Source: Chloroflexota bacterium (lineage in GTDB: Bacteria; Chloroflexota; Dehalococcoidia; Lucifugimonadales; Lucifugimonadaceae). From it: 64,000 nt of DNA. The stretch spans positions 62,001-126,000 of the forward strand of contig JAJCYY010000001.1 of assembly GCA_029262735.1 (NCBI GenBank), written 5' to 3'. This document shows, one piece after another, positions 7,977 to 17,205 of the stretch. Each line of letters starts with the position of its first letter. The stretch's first letter is position 1. Below the pieces are notes generated by a model. The model was not told the DNA's origin, searched no databases, and worked only from the letters and a program-made list of their open reading frames with translations. The position numbers and the translations under genes are program-made.

Positions 7977-8969
7977 ATGACTGCAGAAACCCTGAACAAA
8001 AGTCCGATTGACCCGCCATCCAGATCGGTTAGAGGACGCAATCAATTCTCGCTTGCCCTTTCGCGTCTGATGCGAAAGAAGCTGGGGATGATCGCACTTA
8101 CGGCCATTGCGATCATCTACCTGGCAGGCATCTTTGCTCCGGCGCTGGACACACACGGATACACGGACACGAACCTGCTCAAAACGCAGGAAGGTCCCGA
8201 TACGAAAAACTTCCTTGGCACAGACCGCCTGGGCAGGGACACTTACACGCGGTTGCTCTGGGGAATCCAGACGACCGTGATCGTCACCATTACGACACTG
8301 TTGACCGGGGCGCTGTTGCTCGGGCTGACTCTCGGATTGATCGCCGGTTACTTCCGAGGAGTGGTTGATTCGGTGATCGCCAGAGTCGGGGAAGTGGTTT
8401 CGGCGTTCCCAGATATTCTCCTCATAATCCTGCTTGCGGCCACCGTCCGCCCAAGAGTGTTGGACTGGGTGAGGTCAATCGAGGACAGCACGGGCTATAC
8501 GGGCCTGGTCTCGTCAGGATTCGTCGATTTCCTGGTGATCGGTATCGCTTTGCTGCCCTTGAGCTGGTTCGGAACAATGAGGCTGGTAAGAGGCCAGGTG
8601 CTGCAGTTGCGTGACGCCGACTACGTCGAAGCCGCAAGGGCTATGGGCACGTCAACACCACGAATACTGTTCCGCCACATCCTTCCGAACATCGTTTCGC
8701 CATTGATAGTCACCGTGTCATTTGGAATGGGGGCTGTGGCTGGCACTGAGATCGCTCTCAGCTTCTTTGGTCTTGGCGTCCAGCCTCCACGACCAAGCCT
8801 GGGCATCATGATCGCCGAAGCAACCGGTCGCGGGAGCACTGCTACTTCTGTTCTCACTCAACACCCTGAACAGCTACTGGCGCCGATCGCCGTTGTCTGG
8901 CTGCTCATCTTTTCGTGGAACATCCTCGGTGATGCGTTGACAGATGTGTTCAACCCACGCAGCAGATGA
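7977..8969 (+). CDS. ABC transporter permease, DppC/OppC type
   Basis: A 330-aa permease with an N-terminal OppC_N helix (about residues 36-56), the conserved HFLGTDRLGRD-like segment (NFLGTDRLGRDTYTRLLWG) and an EAA loop (DYVEAARAMGTS). It contains a longer than usual insertion between TM segments (about residues 155-190, PRVLDWVRSIEDSTGYTG). It lies 3 bp after the DppB-type gene, so the two are co-translated. No ATPase gene follows; the next gene is a Nudix hydrolase after a 101-bp gap. Confidence 0.9.
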   Translation: MTAETLNKSPIDPPSRSVRGRNQFSLALSRLMRKKLGMIALTAIAIIYLAGIFAPALDTHGYTDTNLLKTQEGPDTKNFLGTDRLGRDTYTRLLWGIQTTVIVTITTLLTGALLLGLTLGLIAGYFRGVVDSVIARVGEVVSAFPDILLIILLAATVRPRVLDWVRSIEDSTGYTGLVSSGFVDFLVIGIALLPLSWFGTMRLVRGQVLQLRDADYVEAARAMGTSTPRILFRHILPNIVSPLIVTVSFGMGAVAGTEIALSFFGLGVQPPRPSLGIMIAEATGRGSTATSVLTQHPEQLLAPIAVVWLLIFSWNILGDALTDVFNPRSR

Positions 8970-9070
8970 CGCAGTGCTCCAGGACAGCGGGGATGACATC
9001 ACAGAGCGAGTTGGATACTTGAACTCGGCTCAACGCTGAAGTCGATGGTCAAGCGGTAGAATCTTGATCC

Positions 9071-9562
9071 ATGTCGTCCACACCCTCAGACCACTCACAC
9101 GCTGGCCTCCCCGAGCTGATTCCGACTGAAGATGGTCACCACCGCTGCGCTGACTGTGAGCGGATGCTTTACAGCGACCCCAAGCTGGCCGTCGCAGCGA
9201 TAATCCCACACAATGGCGGCATCGTTCTGATCAAACGAGGTATAGAGCCGGCCTATGGCAAGTGGAGCTTCCCTTCGGGCTACGTAAATCGCGGCGAGGT
9301 AGTCGAGAAGGCCCTTGAGCGCGAAGTACGTGAGGAGACTGAGCTGGTGGTTCGCGCAATCCAGCTGGTCGGACTGTACTCAAAACCGGGACAGGCCGTC
9401 GTGCTCGCCGTGTACGAAGCCGAGGTACTGGACGGCAAACTGTCTGCCGCAGATGAGGTGTTGGAGGCTCGGATATTCAGCCCTCTTGAACTACCGGACC
9501 TGGCATTCGAACATGACGACCGGATCATCGACGATTGGCGACGAGGGCGCACAGAACAGTAG
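9071..9562 (+). CDS. Nudix hydrolase
   Basis: A 163-aa Nudix-fold pyrophosphohydrolase. The Nudix box G-x5-E-x7-REVREETEL is complete (residues about 73-95), with the catalytic Glu residues that bind Mg2+. A short CADC pair near the N-terminus resembles the half zinc-ribbon that precedes Nudix domains in NADH-pyrophosphatase-like proteins. A -10-like TAGAAT (9057-9062) ends 8 nt before the ATG and no Shine-Dalgarno is present, suggesting a leaderless transcript. Substrate (NADH, ADP-ribose, damaged nucleotide) not predictable. Confidence 0.88.
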   Translation: MSSTPSDHSHAGLPELIPTEDGHHRCADCERMLYSDPKLAVAAIIPHNGGIVLIKRGIEPAYGKWSFPSGYVNRGEVVEKALEREVREETELVVRAIQLVGLYSKPGQAVVLAVYEAEVLDGKLSAADEVLEARIFSPLELPDLAFEHDDRIIDDWRRGRTEQ

Positions 9563-9605
9563 TTTGAGCAGGTTCTCAAGGCGTTTTCAGTCGCACCGAA
9601 TCGAA

Positions 9606-10502
9606 CTACGCCCTCGCCTCCGTCTCCGCCATCTGCTCGATCACCTTGATGATCGCGTGATGCCCTTCGTCGCCCAGCCCGGCGGCCATCAGAGCGCCGT
9701 AGAACTGACCAATGATCGCCGTAACGGGGGCGGGTGATTCGAGCGCGATTGCGGTCTGTGAGGCTAGCCGCATGTCTTTTCGCATGTGCTTCGCCACAAA
9801 TCCCGGATCAAAGTCGCCTGCAATGATCTTCGGGCCGAGTGTACGCAGGTGCCACGAGTCTCCCGCACCTTGAGTTGCCGCTTCACAGAATGCAGCGAGA
9901 TCAAGCCCGGCCTTCTTCGCGAACACAAAGGCTTCCGCAACTCCCATCATTGCAGTGACGCCAAGAATCTGGTTTGCCAGCTTCGCCGTGTGCCCCATGC
10001 CGCCGCCACCCATGTACATAACAGAACCGCCCATTACGTCGAGAATCGGGCCGCACCTGCGGAATATCGCCTCGTTTCCGCCAACGAAGATGGACAGCGA
10101 AGCGTTCTGTGCACCGACCGATCCCCCCGTCACCGGGGCATCCAGCATCTCCGCACCGCGCTCTTGCAGCAACGAGGCCATCTTCTGCCCTGTCTTCGGC
10201 TCGATCGTGCTCATATCGATCACAACCGAGCCATGCTGCACCCCGCTTAAAACGCCGCCCTCGCCGGAAATCACAGCCTCGACATCGGACGAATCGGGGA
10301 CCATCGTGATGATTACGTCTGAGAAGCTCGCGACCTCAGCCGGACTGCTGCATGGAGTTGCCCCGTGCTCAGCGGCAATTTCCATGCTCTCGCGGCGAAT
10401 GTCGTAGACCGCCACCTCGTAACCTGCAGCAAGCAGGTGTTCGGCCATCGGTTGACCCATAATGCCGAGTCCGACGAATCCGATCTTTTCGGTCTGTTCC
10501 AT
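9606..10502 (-). CDS. 3-hydroxyisobutyrate dehydrogenase / tartronate semialdehyde reductase family protein
   Basis: A 298-aa beta-hydroxyacid dehydrogenase. The N-terminal Rossmann motif is GFVGLGIMGQPMAEHLL, the substrate-binding motif is DAPVTGGSVGAQN, and the catalytic Lys lies in GMGHTAKLANQILG; the C-terminal helical domain is complete. It follows an HpcH/HpaI aldolase gene in the same direction after 36 bp. That pairing resembles garL-garR, where the aldolase releases tartronate semialdehyde and this reductase makes glycerate. The precise substrate is inference. Confidence 0.86.
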   Translation of the reverse strand: MEQTEKIGFVGLGIMGQPMAEHLLAAGYEVAVYDIRRESMEIAAEHGATPCSSPAEVASFSDVIITMVPDSSDVEAVISGEGGVLSGVQHGSVVIDMSTIEPKTGQKMASLLQERGAEMLDAPVTGGSVGAQNASLSIFVGGNEAIFRRCGPILDVMGGSVMYMGGGGMGHTAKLANQILGVTAMMGVAEAFVFAKKAGLDLAAFCEAATQGAGDSWHLRTLGPKIIAGDFDPGFVAKHMRKDMRLASQTAIALESPAPVTAIIGQFYGALMAAGLGDEGHHAIIKVIEQMAETEARA

Positions 10503-10538
10503 GGATTACTCAGATCTCCCTGTGTTCCGATCGCCGGT

Positions 10539-11318
10539 TCATTTGAGCCCGAGTGCTTCGCGGGTTCCATTCAGATAGTCGGAACCACCGGCCACCAGGT
10601 ACCTGGTTGCAGCGCTAACCAGCCAGTTGACCCCACGATCGTGCCAGAACTTCGCATGCGCAGGGTAATTACCGAGGGTTCCAGGATGTTTTCCGGCTGC
10701 CTTGATCTTTTCGACCAGGGTCTCAATAGTGCTTACGACCTTCTCATGCTCCATCTGACCCGGGACGCCGAAGTTCAACGATAGATCACCGGGACCCAGG
10801 AAAACCGCATCGACGTGTGGTGTCGCAATTATCTCGTCGGCATTCTCGATGGCCTCTGGCGTTTCGATCTGTATTGCTACAAATGTCTCTTCATTCGCCT
10901 TCTGGAAGTAGTCTGGCCCTGCGCCGACGCCGAATTGCGCTGCCCGACCGGAGAAGGAACCGCGCTTCCCAATCGGAGGATACTTAACCGAGTTAACTAC
11001 CTTGAGGGCATCGGAGGCTGTGTTGACGAGCGGAATCAGTACGCCCTGGGCTCCCGCTTCCAGGTATCGCTGGATATGCTGCTGTTCGTTGAGACCGATG
11101 CGTACGATGGCCGTTGTTCCAGATAGTTCGGCGGCACGGATCATGTTCTCGGCGGTCTCGAAGTCGATTGGTCCGTGTTCACAGTCTATGATCACGAAAT
11201 CGAATCCGAGCCAGCCCATCGTCTCGACGATCGCCGGACTGGGGAATCCGACAAACGGGCCGAGCGTGGCCTTTCCTGCGTCTAGCTTTTCCTTGAGCGT
11301 GTTTTTCTTCATTTGCAT
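10539..11318 (-). CDS. HpcH/HpaI aldolase family protein (GarL-like)
   Basis: A 259-aa class II metal-dependent pyruvate aldolase with a TIM-barrel. Diagnostic segments are FVIIDCEHGPIDFET, IVRIGLNE with the catalytic Arg, AGAQGVLIPLVNTASDA, and the metal-binding pair in IQIETPEAIEN and FLGPGDLSLNFG. It is first in an apparent two-gene unit with the reductase above. Known family reactions cleave 2-keto-3-deoxy sugar acids or 4-hydroxy-2-oxo acids; which one applies here is not visible. Confidence 0.87.
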   Translation of the reverse strand: MQMKKNTLKEKLDAGKATLGPFVGFPSPAIVETMGWLGFDFVIIDCEHGPIDFETAENMIRAAELSGTTAIVRIGLNEQQHIQRYLEAGAQGVLIPLVNTASDALKVVNSVKYPPIGKRGSFSGRAAQFGVGAGPDYFQKANEETFVAIQIETPEAIENADEIIATPHVDAVFLGPGDLSLNFGVPGQMEHEKVVSTIETLVEKIKAAGKHPGTLGNYPAHAKFWHDRGVNWLVSAATRYLVAGGSDYLNGTREALGLK

Positions 11319-11501
11319 GACTTACTTGCGACACTGGTGATGGTGAGTTCGATTAAACCAACGGTGCGAAAGCCTAGTCGTATCGAGTCTCTCCGTCAAA
11401 ACAGAAACCGGTCGGTCGTGCGCCGCATCGCGCTCGAAACGTTTGAACCGTAAAATTCCTGGGTTGCAGTCGAATACGAAGGACCCATTTCACTTGAGCC
11501 T

Positions 11502-12629
11502 GTGGAGGACATCGACCTGACTGAACAATTAGCGGATCGGATGCCTTTGACTGCCAACGCCATAGGCAACGGCATCGATCTCGGGTGGCATCCTGGCGCA
11601 CAGGCATGCGTCTGGCACGATGGCGGCATCGTGGCAAACGCAGGTGCCGGAACGACAGATGGCTCGAATCCGATGGAATCCGACTCCGTGAATCTCTGGC
11701 TTTCCGCTGGAAAACCCATCGGTGCAGTGGCCGCCATGTTGCTGGTAGAAGATGGGCTGATCGAGCTCGATCAGCCCGTTGCGGCATACTGGCCCGAGTT
11801 TGGCGCCAACGGTAAAGACACGATCACCACTCGGCATCTGCTGACTCACACAGCCGGAATCCGAACTGCGGAGATTGCAGCGTCGATGACCGACTTGCAG
11901 GAAGTGATCGCGGTCCTGGAGAACACACGAATCGAGCGTGACTGGCAACCGGGCAAACGAGCCGCATACCACGCAACCAGTGGATGGCAGGCGCTCGGGG
12001 AGCTTGTTCGGCGCGTGAGCGGCTCCGACTACGATGAGTTTGTCGCTAAGCGAGTGTTCTTGCCGCTTGAGATGAGCTCATCGCTGTTTAGACTGACGGC
12101 TGAAGAGGCAGAGAGTCTCGGCGCCCGCTTCTCGCCGATGCACATGATCAAGAACGGTGTGTATGAAGAGGAGGTTCTATATACCCGCGAATTCACCTCC
12201 AGTTTCGCGAGACCGGGAAGTGGACTCCGTAGCACAGCCTCAGACATGGTTCGTTTCTACAGAATGCTGATGGGAATCGGAGAACTGGACGGTACGAGAC
12301 TCCTGGAACCCGAAGATGCGGCGGAGATTACGTCGCCACAACGCATCGGCATGAAGGACGAAACCTTTGGACAGGTGATGGACTGGGGTCTTGGCGTCAT
12401 GTTCGACAATAAGGTCCACGGTCCAGCGGCACCTTACAGCTATGGCCCGTACGCCTCAGCCAGGACTTTCGGCCACGGCGGACGAGAGTCTTCCACGGCG
12501 TTCGCCGACCCGGAGCATGAGCTGGCCGTCGCTCTCGTGTTCAATGCGATGCCCGGTGAAGTTGCCCACGACCGGCGGTTGCGGATGGTCACGGCGGCAA
12601 TCTACGAAGACCTGGAGCTCGCCCGATAA
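11502..12629 (+). CDS. Serine beta-lactamase/esterase-like hydrolase (class C fold)
   Basis: A 375-aa protein of the beta-lactamase-related/penicillin-binding superfamily. The nucleophile motif SxxK is SAGK (Ser68-Lys71), the Tyr motif is YHAT (Tyr156) in place of YxN, and the third motif is replaced by HGG in TFGHGGRESSTAF, a pattern common in EstB-like esterases and D-aminopeptidase-like members. No signal peptide is seen, so it should be cytoplasmic, which argues against antibiotic resistance. GTG start. It is divergent from the aldolase gene. Substrate unknown. Confidence 0.84.
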   Translation: MEDIDLTEQLADRMPLTANAIGNGIDLGWHPGAQACVWHDGGIVANAGAGTTDGSNPMESDSVNLWLSAGKPIGAVAAMLLVEDGLIELDQPVAAYWPEFGANGKDTITTRHLLTHTAGIRTAEIAASMTDLQEVIAVLENTRIERDWQPGKRAAYHATSGWQALGELVRRVSGSDYDEFVAKRVFLPLEMSSSLFRLTAEEAESLGARFSPMHMIKNGVYEEEVLYTREFTSSFARPGSGLRSTASDMVRFYRMLMGIGELDGTRLLEPEDAAEITSPQRIGMKDETFGQVMDWGLGVMFDNKVHGPAAPYSYGPYASARTFGHGGRESSTAFADPEHELAVALVFNAMPGEVAHDRRLRMVTAAIYEDLELAR

Positions 12630-12705
12630 CGTTCCGATAGTTGACCGTCGGTGGGCGTCACGATCTCCTGAGGACCAGTCGATCCAACTTCGTTCATTGA
12701 GATTT

Positions 12706-13611
12706 CTACGACCCTGTCCCGCTCTGCACGCCCTGTTTCCGGGTCAGTAGTTCGGCATCCACACCTCGCTCAACAAGGAGCGGCCTGACCCGCTTCCAAA
12801 TCGCATCGGCGACGCGATGCGGGGCTTGATCTGCCCTTATCACAGACCAGCGCTGACCTTCTCGACTGAGTTGTCTGTAGCCTTCACGAACCTTCTTGTG
12901 AAACGAGATTGGCTCCCGTTCAAACCGGCGTCCATCCTCACTATCGCCTTTCCGCAATCTCGGCGTATCGGCCGATCCGTTGAACAGCGAACCGGTGATC
13001 TGAATCCTGTCCAGTATGGCCTCAGGTTCGGCGTTAAGAAATACGGTTAGATCCGGGACGATGCCGCCGGTTGCGATCTGGTTTATCGTCTCAATCTGCC
13101 CAATGTTCATACCTCGCCCGTAACCCTGATAGGCGACCGTCGAATCGATGAATCTATCCACAATCACAACGGAGCCACGACTCAATTTCGGCTTCAAGAC
13201 CGTGCTCACAAGCTGAGCGCGAGCCGCAGCGAATAGCAGTGTCTCGGCGACGGTGGAGATGTCCGATTCGCGTTTGACCCACGTTCGAATTTGCTCACCA
13301 AGCTGAGTGCCACCGGGCTCGCGTGTGTTGTGAACCTCTATCCCGAGATCAGCCAGCCGGTCCGCCAACCGGGACGCCTGCGTGGTCTTTCCTGCCCCTT
13401 CGCCCCCTTCAAACGTAATGAAAAGTCCGTTCTCAAGTCTGGTAATCCCGCCTTTTGCAGACGCGGCCGCGTCATGATCTACCGGGATCAAGTCTGGCTG
13501 AGCTGAAGCCTTTCGAGGCCGATTGTTCCTGGATTTCAACTCGATCACCTGCATTGGAGAGGCAAATTGGCGAGAGCGCAGGCTCCGCTTTCGATCATTA
13601 GTGCGACGCAC
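12706..13611 (-). CDS. tmk: Thymidylate kinase with N-terminal extension
   Basis: dTMP kinase, which makes dTDP for DNA synthesis. P-loop FITFEGGEGAGKTTQ, the NTREPGGTQLGEQIR segment, the catalytic DR motif (VVIVDRFIDSTVAYQGYGRG) and the helical region NQIATGGIVPDLTVFL are clear. About 57 residues precede the P-loop domain, rich in R/K/A/S, unlike normal Tmk, which starts just before the P-loop. An internal ATG at 13554 would still leave about 38 extra residues. Neither start has a good Shine-Dalgarno. There is also an insertion near the LID region (GSADTPRLRKGDSEDGRRFE). Last gene of a minus-strand trio after the R3H ATPase. Confidence 0.9.
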   Translation of the reverse strand: MRRTNDRKRSLRSRQFASPMQVIELKSRNNRPRKASAQPDLIPVDHDAAASAKGGITRLENGLFITFEGGEGAGKTTQASRLADRLADLGIEVHNTREPGGTQLGEQIRTWVKRESDISTVAETLLFAAARAQLVSTVLKPKLSRGSVVIVDRFIDSTVAYQGYGRGMNIGQIETINQIATGGIVPDLTVFLNAEPEAILDRIQITGSLFNGSADTPRLRKGDSEDGRRFEREPISFHKKVREGYRQLSREGQRWSVIRADQAPHRVADAIWKRVRPLLVERGVDAELLTRKQGVQSGTGS

Positions 13612-13688
13612 AGGCTAACGCGGTACCGAGCGAATCGCCAGTCCGCGAAACCTCGCAACCCTGTAGCAAACGTTCTCGGCGTCCGGTC

Positions 13689-15380
13689 CTACCGCGATCT
13701 TCGGCGTATGACCACTCTGCGTGTAGGCTCACGCCCCATGCTCGACGATCCGAGATTGTTTCGTGCGGCAAGTCCGTGCTGCAGGCGCCTGATGTATGAC
13801 GACTGCGGAGCAAGCTCAATCTTGCGGGTTCCTGAGATCACTTTTTCAACGGCCTGTTCCGCCTCATCCATTGCCACCTGAACCGCCCCGGTATTATCCG
13901 TGGAGCCGTTGAGACGACCTGTCTCGGCCGATCCGTTTGAAGGATAGGTGTCTGCTGCACTACGGCTCGAGCCAAAACGCTTCAGAAATTGCGTCACCTG
14001 CTCTCCTGTCGCCCTGCGCAGCACATAGACGGGCAGCCCGTCGCGCTCTGCTCGACGGATAACCGTCGGTCTCCGGCTGTAGTGCGATTTCGTCGTCACG
14101 AATATATCGGCGTCAGACGCATTGTCCACCACCGTCACGGGCACGCCCGCCTCTTCAATGAGGGCGGCGATCATTGTCCGCGGAACACCGAAAGGATGAA
14201 TTCGCACGGGAGCCGACTGTTGTGGTGCAACGTCTCGTTCTTCGGTCCCCGCGGCGTCTCTCAATCGCATTCGCGGACCGGCGGTATTTCGCCTGGACTG
14301 CCCCCGTCCTCTACGGACATCCTCCACATCGAACCCGGCGGTCTGGAACTCATCTTCCATCTCCAGGTTTTCTTCCACCCTGGAGTCAACAGCGCCATCG
14401 GGCCTTAGCGTCCGAACCTCGATTGGCAGAGCGATCCCCCGTAGCATCCTGTCCACCGCGGCGCCAACATCGTGAATAACAGAAACCTCGTTCCGCTCTC
14501 GAATTTCGACTATCACGCCGAACGTTGGATCGTGGCTTCTCTCTAGAACCGTTTTCTGAGTGCGTCTCCTTCGAGCCTCAATGTCACCCAGTGTGACGGT
14601 CTGCGTTCCGCCCGCGAGGTCGGAGAGCGTCGGGTTGCTGACCAGGTTGGCAAGTGTGTTCCCGTGTGCCGTAGCTACCAGCTGAACGCCTCGCTCGGCG
14701 ATGGTACGCGCCGCGAGGGCTTCAAGCTCGGTTCCCATCTCATCGATAACGATGACCTCGGGAGTATGGTTTTCGACAGCTTCAATCATCACACGGTGCT
14801 GCAACGATGTGTTGGAGACCTGCATACGCCGTGCATGGCCGATCGCAGGATGCGGGACATCGCCGTCTCCCGCGATCTCATTCGACGTGTCTACTATCAC
14901 GACTCGTTTGCCGTAGTCATCGGCAAGTACCCGCGCGACTTCCCGCAACATGGTCGTTTTGCCAACGCCCGGTCGCCCGAGTAGCAGCACACTCTGCCCA
15001 GTTTCGACAAGATCGTGGATCAGGCGGACGCTGCCGAAGACGGCGCGGCCAACCCTGCTGGTCATACCAACTGGTTCACCTGCACGGTTGCGGATGACCG
15101 AAATTCGATGAAGAGTGCGTTCGATACCTGCGCGGTTGTCGTCACCGAAGTGACCAACATTTTCAACTACATGGGCAATTTCAGCCTGGGTGACTTCGTC
15201 CTCGGCAAGCCGGATATAGCCATCTGGGAACCGCGCTTCAGGCGCTCGACCAAGATCAAGGACGACTTCAATCAGCGATGAAACACCGGGAATAGCACGT
15301 AGCTGTTCGGCAACGCGTGCAGGCAGTGCCGCGATGAACCCGTCCAGGTTGTCGACAATCTGTTCGTTTGGCTCAACCAG
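13689..15380 (-). CDS. AAA/RecA-type ATPase with C-terminal R3H domain (Ycf45/SpoIIIAA-like)
   Basis: ATPase with Walker A LLGRPGVGKTTMLRE, Walker B EVIVIDEMGT and a sensor-like VATAHGNTL, followed by a linker, a second small alpha/beta domain (FGVPRTMIAALIEEAGVPVTVVD) and a C-terminal R3H single-strand nucleic-acid domain (RRLQHGLAARN, R-x3-H). The first ATG is at 15065, but the frame stays open to a TAA at 15396-15398 and the 110 extra codons encode the family's conserved N-terminal region (FIAALPARVAEQLRAIPGVS onward). No ATG, GTG or TTG occurs in that stretch. CTG at 15380, 12 nt after AAGGA, is my best start. The role (RNA or DNA transaction) is unknown in this family. Confidence 0.82.
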   Translation of the reverse strand: MVEPNEQIVDNLDGFIAALPARVAEQLRAIPGVSSLIEVVLDLGRAPEARFPDGYIRLAEDEVTQAEIAHVVENVGHFGDDNRAGIERTLHRISVIRNRAGEPVGMTSRVGRAVFGSVRLIHDLVETGQSVLLLGRPGVGKTTMLREVARVLADDYGKRVVIVDTSNEIAGDGDVPHPAIGHARRMQVSNTSLQHRVMIEAVENHTPEVIVIDEMGTELEALAARTIAERGVQLVATAHGNTLANLVSNPTLSDLAGGTQTVTLGDIEARRRRTQKTVLERSHDPTFGVIVEIRERNEVSVIHDVGAAVDRMLRGIALPIEVRTLRPDGAVDSRVEENLEMEDEFQTAGFDVEDVRRGRGQSRRNTAGPRMRLRDAAGTEERDVAPQQSAPVRIHPFGVPRTMIAALIEEAGVPVTVVDNASDADIFVTTKSHYSRRPTVIRRAERDGLPVYVLRRATGEQVTQFLKRFGSSRSAADTYPSNGSAETGRLNGSTDNTGAVQVAMDEAEQAVEKVISGTRKIELAPQSSYIRRLQHGLAARNNLGSSSMGREPTRRVVIRRRSR

Positions 15381-15447
15381 TTCTGTAACAGATCCTTATC
15401 TAGTCCAGAGCGTTTCAAGCGACGCCAATCTTACCTGATCCGCATCA

Positions 15448-16389
15448 TCACTCGACCGCCACCAGTCCTGGAACTCTTGCCGCAGCAGTAACTGCAAGCG
15501 TTTTCACCATTACATCGTAAGATTCGCGACTAGTAAACCCGAACTCCGTGAGAGATTCCGACATGTTTTGATCGTAGTTCGGGACCATCGTGACGACAGC
15601 ACCATCACCAGCCTGACCGAGTCCGGCCGCAATAAGACTTTCGGTGCTGCATGTTGCATCGTTTCTGCGGTGCACCGAAAAGTAGTGGCCCGCCGAGACA
15701 CGGCACGTTGCAACATATGCTTGAAGTCCCCCGGAGGTGACATCATCGACGCCCCAGTTCCTGGTCTTCCGTCCGGGAGATTCTTTCGAGGAACTCCACT
15801 CCTCAAGGGTCTGTCCGGTTTTGGTGCGGGCGTCGATGGGCACGGTCGCACAGTAAAGTCTAAACAACGCGTGTTGGTCTTTGTCGTCCAGTGGTCGGAG
15901 TTGAATGCCATCGGAACTCTCATCGGTTCGCGTTTGCACGGTTCGAGCGGACTCAGCGGCGTACAGCACCTCACTGAACGCGGGCTGATACCCGGCAGAT
16001 CGAGCCGCATCGAAAAGCTCACTATTGGATGGAATGCGGATGATTATCCGTCTTGCACCGGATGCTCCAGCCTGGAAGGCAAGCTGCTCAAGCACCTCTC
16101 CCGCAACGTCTCGGCTCTTCTTTGGGAGAAACATCTCGCTCAGTTCCCACGCGAGCGGTCCTGACCTGGGGCCCGCTCGGAGCACTGCCTGAACGCTCGC
16201 ACGCCTGGTCTTCACCCAGCAGCTCTGCCAGGCTCGTGGTGAGAGCGCGAAAGTGGTGTACTTCATCAGCGGGAACACGTTGTTGCCGCCCTTCAGCGCC
16301 CTCGGGAGCGTGAAGACCTCATCGGGCCCTGATCGTTGCTTGAATTGCAGCAGCGCCGGGGCGTCGGTCGGATGAAGGTGTCTGATCAT
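15448..16389 (-). CDS. GNAT-like acetyltransferase-family protein
   Basis: A 313-aa protein from ATG 16389; a further upstream start at 16446 adds a basic tail with no support. The first half (MIRHLHPTDAPALLQF, then WELSEMFLP, GEVLEQLAFQAGASGARRIIIRI, FDAARSAGYQPAFSEVLYA) has the order of a GNAT fold. The second half (IQLRPLDDKDQHALFRLYCATVP) looks like a second, weaker GNAT unit, so it may be a tandem GNAT. The acetyl-CoA pyrophosphate loop (Q/RxxGxG/A) is not clear in either half, so catalysis is uncertain. It is the first gene before the R3H ATPase and tmk. Confidence 0.6.
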   Translation of the reverse strand: MIRHLHPTDAPALLQFKQRSGPDEVFTLPRALKGGNNVFPLMKYTTFALSPRAWQSCWVKTRRASVQAVLRAGPRSGPLAWELSEMFLPKKSRDVAGEVLEQLAFQAGASGARRIIIRIPSNSELFDAARSAGYQPAFSEVLYAAESARTVQTRTDESSDGIQLRPLDDKDQHALFRLYCATVPIDARTKTGQTLEEWSSSKESPGRKTRNWGVDDVTSGGLQAYVATCRVSAGHYFSVHRRNDATCSTESLIAAGLGQAGDGAVVTMVPNYDQNMSESLTEFGFTSRESYDVMVKTLAVTAAARVPGLVAVE

Positions 16390-16542
16390 CTCTGGGTACG
16401 GTCGATCATACGGGCTGAGTGGCAATCTCCTGCTGCCGAACCGCAACTACGTGTCAGAATCGTGACAGATAGTTCTACGATTTTTGTGGCTCTGCGTATT
16501 CTTTGCCAATTTGATCATCGATCTGAATTCCAGAATACCGGG

Positions 16543-17205
16543 TTAGGCGATATCAGCGTTCCGGGTTGCGGATGCCTTTCTGGCCATCGCGACGAAGTAC
16601 TCATGCACCCGAGTGTCCTTCGTAAGCTCCGGGTGGAACGCTGTTGCGAGGACGTTGCCTGACCTTACTGCGACCGCTTTTCCGTCCGTGAGCTGTGCGA
16701 TCACCTCCACGCCTTCGCCAACAGTTTCGACCACTGGGGCTCGAATGAACACTGCCAGGAACGGTCCGCCTTCGATTCCACGGAACTCAAACTCATCCTC
16801 GAAACTATCCACCTGCCGCCCGAACCAGTTCCTGGAGACGCAGATGTCCACCAGGCCAAGCGGTTCTGGATAAGGGTCAGTTAGCTCTCGTGCAATCACG
16901 ATCATTCCTGCACAGGTGCCCCAGAGCGCTCCACCGCGTTCAACAAACACTTGCAGCACGGGGACAAACCCGAACAGGTCTATCAGCTTGCGAATCGTGG
17001 TGCTTTCACCACCGGGGATGATCAGGCCGTCCAGATCATCAATCTGCGACGGCTTACGCACCTCGACAGCACCGATGCCAAGCTGTCTGAACATCTGGAT
17101 ATGCTCGCTAAAGTCTCCCTGGAGAGCGAGCACCCCGATCTTTATCTGGCTGTGTTCATCGATGCCGTCGAGAATCTCGCGATCGCGTGACGGCTTCTCT
17201 ACCAA
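16543..17205 (-). CDS. pdxT: Pyridoxal 5'-phosphate synthase glutaminase subunit PdxT
   Basis: Class I glutaminase that feeds ammonia to PdxS. Core motifs: [30 protein letters not shown], the nucleophile Cys in [12 protein letters not shown], and the His-Glu of the triad in AFHPELT. The TTG start overlaps the end of pdxS by 7 bases, so the subunits are translationally coupled. About 20 residues precede the usual PdxT N-terminus; no better start exists in frame. Product with PdxS is PLP made from ribose 5-phosphate, glyceraldehyde 3-phosphate and glutamine. Confidence 0.95.
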   Translation of the reverse strand: MVEKPSRDREILDGIDEHSQIKIGVLALQGDFSEHIQMFRQLGIGAVEVRKPSQIDDLDGLIIPGGESTTIRKLIDLFGFVPVLQVFVERGGALWGTCAGMIVIARELTDPYPEPLGLVDICVSRNWFGRQVDSFEDEFEFRGIEGGPFLAVFIRAPVVETVGEGVEVIAQLTDGKAVAVRSGNVLATAFHPELTKDTRVHEYFVAMARKASATRNADIA

